In this document: positions 8,017 through 14,652 of the stretch, piece after piece | How positions within the stretch are numbered: the stretch's first letter is position 1 | Layout: the number at the start of each line of letters is the position of its first letter | Source: Thiopseudomonas sp. | GTDB taxonomy: Bacteria > Pseudomonadota > Gammaproteobacteria > Pseudomonadales > Pseudomonadaceae | Assembly: GCA_023228985.1 (NCBI GenBank) | Contig: JALOAC010000032.1 | Coordinates: 1-23,090 of the forward strand | DNA: 23,090 nucleotides | Direction of reading: 5' to 3' | Position numbers and translations under genes: made by a program | Notes under the pieces: generated by a model | Told to the model about the DNA's origin: nothing | Seen by the model: only the letters and a program-made list of their open reading frames with translations | Database searches by the model: none

Positions 8017-10047
8017 CTATGGCTGCTCACTGAGGTTCTTTTTGGCTGGTGTTTGGGTCAGAGTAAATTCATTCACCAACGCATTCAGCGTATTGGCCAT
8101 GCTCAGCAATTCCTCGCTGATGTCGGTAATATTTCTAACTGACTCAGCATTATTGGTACTCGCATTGGCAATATCACGCAAGGCGATAACCACTTGGCTG
8201 CTGGCGGTTTTTTGCTGTTTGGTGGAGAGCGATATCTGCTGCGCGGCATTACTGGTGCGACTGGCAGCCCGTACTAGCTCGTTCAGCTCCTGTGCGGTAC
8301 TGGCACTCACATCCATACCTGCCTGTACTGAGTTAACTGCTTTTTCAGAGGTAATCACTAAGCGGCTAATGGAGCCTTGAATGGTTTGTATACGCTCCTC
8401 AATACTGCGCGTTGACTCACTGACGCTATCGGCCAAGCGACGAATTTCTCCCGCCACCACCGAGAAGCGTTTACCTGACTCACCAGCACTGGAGGCCTCA
8501 AGAGCTGCGTTAAAGGCAATAAGTTTGGTTTGCCCCGCCAACGTATTAATTAATTCCATTACCTTGCTGATTTCTTTGGACTGATTACCCAAGTCCAAAA
8601 TATCCTGCAAGCTTTGCTCATAATCAGCCTGTATCACTGCCATGCGCTGCTGTAGGCCCTGCATAGCTTGCGCGCCTTTTTGGCTGCTCGACAAGGTGTC
8701 ATTTGCCACATCCACCACTGATTGTGAGTGATCGGCAATTTGTGTGGACGAGGCTGATAATTCTTCCATGGTCGAGGTGATTTCTGCTACCGACGACGAC
8801 ATTTGCTCAATCGCTGCCGCCATAGATTGATTTACCTGCTCATGCACGCCGGTGTTTTTATGTACCAGACCCGCCGTGTAGGCCAGTTGACTAGCTGAGT
8901 TATTTAACCTATTGGAGGACGTCAATATTTCTTCTATGGCGCCTGACATGCGCCCCAGCAGTTTATTAACTTCGTCGGCTAAATTGCCAATCTCAGCCTG
9001 ATCATTAATCTCAATACGCTTAGATAAATCCAAACTCTTAGTAATCGCACTTAACTGCGCCTGCACAAAGCGTAGCGGACGTGTAAGCCTGCGTGACAGC
9101 GGGTAAATTAAAAGCAGTGCAATTACCAATAGCAAAAGACTGATGCCAATAGCCGTCATGGTTTGTTGTTGAATGGGCTGAGTTAATTGTTTTCTGGGTA
9201 GTTCTAAAATCAAAAAGCGTTTAAGGCTATCAATCCAAATACTGGAAACGAAATAACTTTCACCGCCCAGCTCCAGCTCAAAAACGGACTCTTCTGCTTT
9301 GTTAAGCAGTTGCGGGAAACTGTTGGTTTTTTTCAGCTCATTAAGAATCGAATCTGCGGCGCTAATTTCAATATTACCTTCTTGTGTGACTAGTGAAACA
9401 AAGCCATTTTCACCCACACGATATTGACTGATTAACTCAGACAGCGCCTGCATATCCAAGGCCACACCAGCCACTAAAATGGGCGCGCCTTGTTTATTCA
9501 TGCGTTTGCTGCGGTAGTTAATAAATATCTTCAGCTGTGTGCCGCTGAACGCATTGGTATCTAAATGCAGCTCGTATTCAGCTTGTGAGTTTACAAAAGC
9601 AAAATACCAAGCGTCATCTGGATTGTCTTTACGAATACGGCGCTGCGCTGCCTTGTCACCGGAAAACTGGTAATAGTTTTTATCCTGCGCGGTATCAGCC
9701 GCTAGAAACATGGTTTCAACATCTAAAGCTTGCTGCACACTGTGCATTTTTTGCATCAGGGCAGCGTCTTTTTCAGCAGAGTCCGCTTGCTCTAACCATG
9801 CATGCAAGCTTGCATCATTCACCAGCATCCGTGAGGTTTGGATGCTGGGCTCTAGCTGCAAGCTTACTTCGGCAGCCAGTTTCTCTAACTGATGAGGAAT
9901 TTCAACTTGGGTTAAATTTTCAATACGTGCTTTAGTGTAAAACTGGGCCTGAAAACTGATGGACAGCAGAGTCACCAATACCATAAAAACGCCAAATACC
10001 ACAGACAATCGTAGTGCCAGTGGTAGGCGCTGCCAAAAGTTACCCAT
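8017..10047 (-). CDS. Methyl-accepting chemoreceptor with Cache-like sensor and divergent signalling tip
   Basis: A 676-residue membrane receptor, first gene of the operon. TM1 is about 12-34. The periplasmic domain (about 35-296) has Cache-type features: WYFAFVNS at 147-154, the tyrosine and LHLD that follow, and AGVALDM then YRVGENGFVSLV. TM2 is about 297-316, HAMP about 317-370, and a long coiled-coil cytoplasmic domain follows. The hairpin tip reads GQTKLIAFNAALEASSAGES (505-524), then GKRFSVVAGEIRRLA. The usual tip is EQTNLLALNAAIEAARAG then GRGFAVVADEVRKLA, so Lys508, Ile510, Phe512, Ser519, Ser520, Lys526 and Arg527 are non-canonical. This contacts CheA and CheW in known receptors and may insulate the system. 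The ligand is unknown. Upstream there is a TATAAT box but no sigma-28 site. Confidence 0.93.
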   Translation of the reverse strand: MGNFWQRLPLALRLSVVFGVFMVLVTLLSISFQAQFYTKARIENLTQVEIPHQLEKLAAEVSLQLEPSIQTSRMLVNDASLHAWLEQADSAEKDAALMQKMHSVQQALDVETMFLAADTAQDKNYYQFSGDKAAQRRIRKDNPDDAWYFAFVNSQAEYELHLDTNAFSGTQLKIFINYRSKRMNKQGAPILVAGVALDMQALSELISQYRVGENGFVSLVTQEGNIEISAADSILNELKKTNSFPQLLNKAEESVFELELGGESYFVSSIWIDSLKRFLILELPRKQLTQPIQQQTMTAIGISLLLLVIALLLIYPLSRRLTRPLRFVQAQLSAITKSLDLSKRIEINDQAEIGNLADEVNKLLGRMSGAIEEILTSSNRLNNSASQLAYTAGLVHKNTGVHEQVNQSMAAAIEQMSSSVAEITSTMEELSASSTQIADHSQSVVDVANDTLSSSQKGAQAMQGLQQRMAVIQADYEQSLQDILDLGNQSKEISKVMELINTLAGQTKLIAFNAALEASSAGESGKRFSVVAGEIRRLADSVSESTRSIEERIQTIQGSISRLVITSEKAVNSVQAGMDVSASTAQELNELVRAASRTSNAAQQISLSTKQQKTASSQVVIALRDIANASTNNAESVRNITDISEELLSMANTLNALVNEFTLTQTPAKKNLSEQP

Positions 10048-10085
10048 AATTAAAACCCTATATTAAAAACCACATTCAAAGCGCA

Positions 10086-10091
10086 ATTATA
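10086..10091 (-). promoter_or_regulatory. Candidate -10 box for the chemosensory operon
   Basis: The minus strand carries a perfect TATAAT about 39 bases before the receptor ATG. The -35 region at suitable spacing (GTTATA or TGTTAT, around 10109-10115) is a poor match to TTGACA, so this would be a weak or activator-dependent sigma-70 promoter. I found no sigma-28 motif in this direction. Confidence 0.45.
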
Positions 10092-10209
10092 GTCTGTACA
10101 CAACAAAATATAACAGTAGCTGGGGGCTATACGTTTAATATAGTTCGCTCAGCACTGCACGCTACCTAATTTCACACCCAGAATTAAAGATAACGCTTAC
10201 TCTCGTTAC

Positions 10210-10236
10210 TCAAGTTTGCTAGCATCCAGCCGATGA
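10210..10236 (+). promoter_or_regulatory. Sigma-28 (FliA) promoter of aer
   Basis: TCAAGTTT at 10210-10217, an 11-base spacer, then GCCGATGA at 10229-10236. This is very close to the flagellar sigma-28 consensus TAAAGTTT-N11-GCCGATAA. It lies about 34 bases upstream of the aer start codon and points toward it, so aer is probably co-regulated with flagellar and chemotaxis genes. Confidence 0.88.
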
Positions 10237-10269
10237 CTTTAGTCTAACACCTCCTAACTCTGGTTATTT

Positions 10270-11865
10270 ATGAAAACTAATCTTCCAATTGTTGATAAAG
10301 AAGTTTCATTTGCGCAGGATGTACAATTAATTTCGACCACGGATTTAAAGGGTGTCATTACTTTTGTAAATGATGATTTTGTCAATGTTTCTGGCTATTC
10401 ACGCGACGAACTGATTGGGAAAAACCACAATATTGTGCGCCATCCTGAGATGCCGCCTGCAGCCTTTAAAGACCTATGGACTACTATTCAGTCCGGTCAG
10501 TCGTGGAAAGGCATGGTGAAAAACCGCTGTAAAGACGGACGTTATTACTGGGTCGATGCTTTTGTATCCCCTATCTCCAAAGACGGACAAATTATTGGTT
10601 ATCAGTCCGTACGCACCTTGCCAACCGATGAGTGTAAAAAACGTGCACAGGGCGTTTTTCAGCAATGGAGTAAAGCGGATAAGGGCGCAGAAGTTAGCTT
10701 TAAATCTGGTTTATCCATTGCCAGCCTATTAAACATCGCTCTCTTTATTCCAGCCATTATTACCGCGTGCATTCTTGCGTATTTCTTTAATTGGCAGTCT
10801 GCTGCTGTGGCTGTCGCTGGGTTTGCGGCCAGCATCCTTGGGGTAACTTGGGTGAGCAGCTTTATCAAAAGCATTGTGGAGTCCGCGAAAATTGTCGCCC
10901 ACAATCCAGCCATGAGTTACATCTACTCTGGTATGAAAAACGATCTGAGCTTAGTGCTTTACGCATTGCAGGTGCGCACCTCGGAATTGCGTGCCGTCGT
11001 ATCGCGACTCGAAAATACTGGACTGTATTTAGTGCGCGTTAAAGATCACAGCGTAAGCAGCTTGCAGCGTTCTAAACAAGCCATCGCCAGTCAGGGCGAG
11101 ATCGTTGCCGATGTGGTAATGGCTATGGAACAGCTAGTCGCCAGTCAAGTGGATATCAGTCAATCCTCATCGCAAATGGCGCAGGGTTCAGGTGAGTCGC
11201 AGCGCATCATGCAAACTGGGCAGCAATCCATTAACCGCCTCATGGACTCTATCAGCAACCTGTCCAGCGAACTGGAAAACATAAAAGCCCAAGTGCATGC
11301 CACCGCAGAGCGCAGTGTCAACATCGGTACTGTGCTGGATGTGATTACCGCTGTAGCCGAGCAAACCAACCTGCTCGCCCTCAACGCGGCTATTGAAGCT
11401 GCACGCGCCGGTGATGCAGGACGCGGTTTTGCGGTAGTGGCTGATGAAGTGCGCAAGCTGGCTCAGCGTACCAATGAATCTGCAGCTGAAATCCAAACAA
11501 TTATTGCCGATTTGCAAACCGACACTACCGAATCGGCACAAGCAATTGAGCTGGGGGTTGAGCGTTCGCAGCAAACCATTGAGATCGCCAGCGAAGTGGA
11601 TCAAGAGTTAGGGCAAGTGGTAGAGCAGGTGCGCCGTATTAGCCAACTGGCACTGGCCATTGACGGCTCAATTCAAACCCAGTCTGCCTTAAGTGAGCAA
11701 ACGCGCCAACGTATGCGCGAACTAAGCCAAAGCGCAGAACACGCTATCGCGGCGGGCGACGAAGTAGCAGCGGATAGCGATAAACTGGATTGGCACATTA
11801 ATAACCTGAACGTACTGGCCAAGCACTTTTTGTCTGTTACGGTACGCAATAGCCAAAAGCTTTAA
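10270..11865 (+). CDS. aer: Aerotaxis receptor Aer (PAS-FAD chemoreceptor)
   Basis: A 531-residue receptor that senses redox or oxygen through FAD in a cytoplasmic PAS domain. PAS spans about 10-118, with STTDLKGVITFVND, Asn34, RHPEMP at 57-62, Trp79 and Asn85 (VKNRCKDG). These fall at the same positions as the FAD-pocket residues of E. coli Aer (Asn34, Arg57, His58, Asn85). A hydrophobic segment at about 147-197 is the membrane hairpin, with no periplasmic sensor domain. The signalling domain has the canonical tip EQTNLLALNAAIEAARAG (364-381) and GRGFAVVADEVRKLAQRT. A sigma-28 promoter sits just upstream, but the ribosome binding site before the ATG is weak. A hairpin terminator follows. It is divergent from the chemosensory operon but probably works with the flagellar chemotaxis machinery encoded elsewhere. 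Confidence 0.93.
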   Translation: MKTNLPIVDKEVSFAQDVQLISTTDLKGVITFVNDDFVNVSGYSRDELIGKNHNIVRHPEMPPAAFKDLWTTIQSGQSWKGMVKNRCKDGRYYWVDAFVSPISKDGQIIGYQSVRTLPTDECKKRAQGVFQQWSKADKGAEVSFKSGLSIASLLNIALFIPAIITACILAYFFNWQSAAVAVAGFAASILGVTWVSSFIKSIVESAKIVAHNPAMSYIYSGMKNDLSLVLYALQVRTSELRAVVSRLENTGLYLVRVKDHSVSSLQRSKQAIASQGEIVADVVMAMEQLVASQVDISQSSSQMAQGSGESQRIMQTGQQSINRLMDSISNLSSELENIKAQVHATAERSVNIGTVLDVITAVAEQTNLLALNAAIEAARAGDAGRGFAVVADEVRKLAQRTNESAAEIQTIIADLQTDTTESAQAIELGVERSQQTIEIASEVDQELGQVVEQVRRISQLALAIDGSIQTQSALSEQTRQRMRELSQSAEHAIAAGDEVAADSDKLDWHINNLNVLAKHFLSVTVRNSQKL

Positions 11866-11871
11866 AAAAAC

Positions 11872-11915
11872 ACCTGCAAGGACGTCTGCGCGACTTCTTT
11901 GCAGGTTCGCTTTTT
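11872..11915 (+). terminator. Rho-independent terminator after aer
   Basis: ACCTGCAA (11872-11879) pairs with TTGCAGGT (11899-11906) across a 19-base loop, followed by TCGCTTTTT. It begins 7 bases after the aer stop. The loop is long, so the efficiency is uncertain. Confidence 0.6.
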
Positions 11916-11952
11916 CCCAAAGCAGCCCTAGCTATGTTCAGGAGCTCGTGCC

Positions 11953-12552
11953 ATGAAAACCCTAGAATTTTATTTTGATTTCGCCAGCCCTTATTCGTAT
12001 CTGGCTTACCATCATCTACAAAACATTGCCCAGACACACCAAGCCAAGATTATTTATCACCCTATTTTGTTAGGAGCCGTTTTTAAAGCCACTAACAATA
12101 CCAACAACCCCACTACAGTACCCGCTAAGCTGCGTTATCTGCTCAAGGATCTCCAGCGCTGGGCCGCGTATCATCAGATTGATTTTCAGATGAACCCCCA
12201 CTTCCCCGTCAACAGTTTGGACCTCATGCGTGTCGCCACCGCGCTGCAAATTGATGACCCTGAGCGCTTCGAGCAATTCGTCGGTGTTATTTACAATGCT
12301 ATGTTTGCACAGCCGATTAACTTCTCTGATCCAGCAGCGCTGAGCCAAGTACTGGCGACTATGGATATGACTCTGGAACAGTTTCAAGCCCTAGCCAGCC
12401 GTGACGATGTTAAGCAGGCTTTACGCCTAACCACGGAACACGCGGTGGCGCGTGGCGTGTTTGGTGCGCCTACTTTCTTTGTTGGCGAAGAAATGTTTTG
12501 GGGTCAAGACCGTCTCGACTTTGTCGCCCGTGCACTTGAAAAAACCAACTAG
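11953..12552 (+). CDS. 2-hydroxychromene-2-carboxylate isomerase family protein (DsbA fold)
   Basis: A 199-residue soluble protein. The N-terminus FYFDFASPYSYLA matches the start of NahD-type isomerases and kappa-class glutathione transferases; Ser12 corresponds to the serine that activates glutathione in that family. The middle is helical, and the C-terminus has GVFGAPTFFV, with cis-Pro173 typical of the thioredoxin/DsbA fold, then FWGQDRL. Founding members interconvert hydroxychromene carboxylate and benzalpyruvate in naphthalene breakdown using glutathione. No other aromatic catabolism gene is nearby, so the true substrate here is unknown and a general glutathione-linked isomerase role is equally possible. 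GGAG about seven bases before the ATG is a good ribosome binding site. The gene appears to be a single unit after the aer terminator; 80 bp separate it from the ABC permease. Confidence 0.88.
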   Translation: MKTLEFYFDFASPYSYLAYHHLQNIAQTHQAKIIYHPILLGAVFKATNNTNNPTTVPAKLRYLLKDLQRWAAYHQIDFQMNPHFPVNSLDLMRVATALQIDDPERFEQFVGVIYNAMFAQPINFSDPAALSQVLATMDMTLEQFQALASRDDVKQALRLTTEHAVARGVFGAPTFFVGEEMFWGQDRLDFVARALEKTN

Positions 12553-12632
12553 CGCAGGTCGCAGACAAGATACGGCTGCTACCGCTCCCATAGAGCTGAT
12601 AACATAACGTTTTTTTAAGACGCACTTACACC

Positions 12633-13676
12633 ATGCAGCAAGTAATCAGCCCAACCACGGCCTTAGCCCAGCAAACTCCAAAGCGTATCCGTATCGCTTG
12701 GCTTACCTTGCTGGGTATCTTGCTGGTGGCTGTGATAGGCGCTTTGTTGGCGGGTTCTTATTCGGTCCGCTTGGCTGAGATTGGACAGGTTATTGTTGCC
12801 CGCCTGACGGGTGAGCCACTAACCAGTACGCTAGACACTATTATTTGGCAAGTACGCATCCCGCGAATTCTTGCCGCGCTCTTGCTAGGCACAAGCTTGG
12901 CAGCGGCCGGCGCGGTATTTCAGGCGTTGTTGCGCAACCCTTTGGTCTCGCCCGATATTTTAGGTGTATCCGCCGGTTCTGGTTTGGGTGCCGTTATCGC
13001 CATGCTTCTTGGTTTATCCTTATTTTGGTTGCAAGCGCTGGCTTTTCTTGGCGGTTTAGCAGCGGTTTTTTTGGTCTACAGCATTGCCAATCTATTGCAC
13101 CAGCGCGATCCCATACTTATGTTAGTTTTGGCCGGCATCGCCATCGGCACTGTGCTGGGCGCTGGGATTTCTGTGGTCAAAGTAATGGCTGATCCCTACG
13201 ATCAACTCCCCGGCATTACCTACTGGTTACTCGGTGGTTTAAACGGTGTGAGCATGGCTGAACTAAGCTGGGCAGCACCGTTAATACTGGCCGCATTAAC
13301 GCTGGTTTATCTATTGCGCTGGCATATTAACGTGCTCAGCTTTGGTGATGAACAAGCCTCGGCACTGGGCATAAATGTTGCGCGCAGTCGCTGGTGGTTA
13401 ATTGCCGCCGCCACCCTGATGACCGCCTGCGCGGTCTCTTTTAGCGGAATTGTTGGTTGGGTCGGCTTGCTGGTACCGCATATCGCCAGGCTTTGGGTCG
13501 GTCCGAATATGTCGCGCTTGCTGCCATTTAGTATGGTGCTGGGCGCAAGCTTTGTCCTGCTGACCGACACCCTCGCGCGTAGCGTCAGTCAACTTGAATT
13601 GCCTTTGGGTGTGCTCACTGCCCTGCTGGGCGGGCCGTTCTTTTTATTTGTGCTAATTCGCAGTAACCGCCTATGA
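12633..13676 (+). CDS. FecCD-family ABC transporter permease
   Basis: A 347-residue integral membrane protein with about nine to ten hydrophobic helices. Family hallmarks are VRIPRILAALLLGTSLAAAGAVFQ near 70-93, LRNPLVSPDILGVSAGSGLGA, SFSGIVGWVGLLVPHIAR, and the C-terminal LGGPFFLFVLIRSN. This family imports iron-siderophores, haem, cobalamin and, in some members, molybdate or tungstate. The stop overlaps the ATPase start by 4 bp. A 27-residue polar N-terminal tail precedes the first helix; the start is not backed by a clear ribosome binding site, so an internal start cannot be excluded. No gene for a substrate-binding protein or TonB-dependent receptor lies next to it, so the substrate cannot be assigned from context. 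Confidence 0.92.
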   Translation: MQQVISPTTALAQQTPKRIRIAWLTLLGILLVAVIGALLAGSYSVRLAEIGQVIVARLTGEPLTSTLDTIIWQVRIPRILAALLLGTSLAAAGAVFQALLRNPLVSPDILGVSAGSGLGAVIAMLLGLSLFWLQALAFLGGLAAVFLVYSIANLLHQRDPILMLVLAGIAIGTVLGAGISVVKVMADPYDQLPGITYWLLGGLNGVSMAELSWAAPLILAALTLVYLLRWHINVLSFGDEQASALGINVARSRWWLIAAATLMTACAVSFSGIVGWVGLLVPHIARLWVGPNMSRLLPFSMVLGASFVLLTDTLARSVSQLELPLGVLTALLGGPFFLFVLIRSNRL

Positions 13677-14434
13677 CCCTCATTTTGCATGCGCAGCAAA
13701 TCCGTATTGGCTATAAAGACCAAGCCTTGGGTCCGGCTTTTGATGTTCAACTCGCCGCTGGGCAGGTTGTTGCACTGCTGGGTCCCAATGGCAGCGGTAA
13801 AACCACTTTACTCAAAACCCTGCTCGGCATACTACCGCCTGTTAGTGGACAGATTAGTTTGCTGGATAAAAACCTGTCTGACTGGCCCAGCAAGCACAGA
13901 GCGCAACACATAGGCTATGTGCCACAAGCTTTACACAGTCATTTTTCGTTCAGCGTTTTAGATATGGTGCTAATGGGGCGCAGTGCGTATTTAAACGCCT
14001 TTAGCCAGCCGTGCGCCAGCGACCAACAGATCGCCATGGACTGCTTGGCGCAATTACAGATTCAACACTTAGCAGCCCGTTCGTTCACTGAACTTAGTGG
14101 TGGTGAACAACAGTTGGTTATGCTGGCTCGCGCATTGACGCAACAACCGCGTATTTTAATTCTGGACGAGCCCACAGCCAGCTTAGACTTTGCCAATCAA
14201 ATTCTTGTACTTGAGCATATTAAGCAACTGAAAGAACAAGGCTTGGCTATTCTTATGAGCACGCACCAACCAGAACACGCTCTGCAAACTGCGGATCATT
14301 TAGCCTTATTTAAACAGGGCACTCTTGCTAAAACAGGACCTGCTGCAGAGCTTGGCACGGCGGCTAATATTGCTTGGCTGTATGACTTAAGTGTTGCGCA
14401 AGTGAACCAGCAATTATTTTTAAGCCCACGCTGA
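13673..14434 (+). CDS. FecCD-partner ABC transporter ATP-binding protein
   Basis: A 253-residue ATPase that powers the permease encoded just upstream. Walker A is GPNGSGKT at 37-44, the Q-loop is Gln85 (GYVPQ), the signature is LSGGE at 141-145, Walker B is ILILDEP at 161-167, and the H-loop is His198 (STHQP). The stretch FSFSVLDMVLMGR and SLDFANQ are typical of FecE/BtuD-like ATPases. From memory, the region after VLMGR also resembles MolC of the Haemophilus molybdate/tungstate transporter, a possibility needing an alignment. Overlap with the permease stop (ATGA) indicates coupled translation. No terminator is obvious in the 218 bp before the next gene. Confidence 0.93.
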   Translation: MTLILHAQQIRIGYKDQALGPAFDVQLAAGQVVALLGPNGSGKTTLLKTLLGILPPVSGQISLLDKNLSDWPSKHRAQHIGYVPQALHSHFSFSVLDMVLMGRSAYLNAFSQPCASDQQIAMDCLAQLQIQHLAARSFTELSGGEQQLVMLARALTQQPRILILDEPTASLDFANQILVLEHIKQLKEQGLAILMSTHQPEHALQTADHLALFKQGTLAKTGPAAELGTAANIAWLYDLSVAQVNQQLFLSPR

Positions 14435-14526
14435 AAACTGTACTGACATCCCCATTATTTCGCCCCTATAAATAAATCGTTTTGCCCTAGCTGGCTCTAC
14501 CTTATATTTTTAACTTTATTTTAGCT

Positions 14527-14553
14527 TAAAGTTTGATCCCCTCGCGCCGATGC
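14527..14553 (+). promoter_or_regulatory. Sigma-28 (FliA) promoter of the CZB chemoreceptor
   Basis: TAAAGTTT at 14527-14534, an 11-base spacer, and GCCGATGC at 14546-14553: a near-perfect match to TAAAGTTT-N11-GCCGATAA. It lies about 100 bases upstream of the receptor start codon and faces it. Confidence 0.88.
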
Positions 14554-14652
14554 AGTAAGACAGGCTTTGCTTGATAGCAATGCGCCATTAGCCGTATACT
14601 TTACAACTTTTAAGTTAATGCCAAGTTTAATTTGAAGGGATAGACATTATTT

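Noticed and set aside
11188..11604. 138-residue minus-strand open frame
   Set aside because: Antisense to the conserved signalling domain of aer; a similar shadow appears opposite the CZB receptor (15675-16001), as expected from repeated codon patterns.
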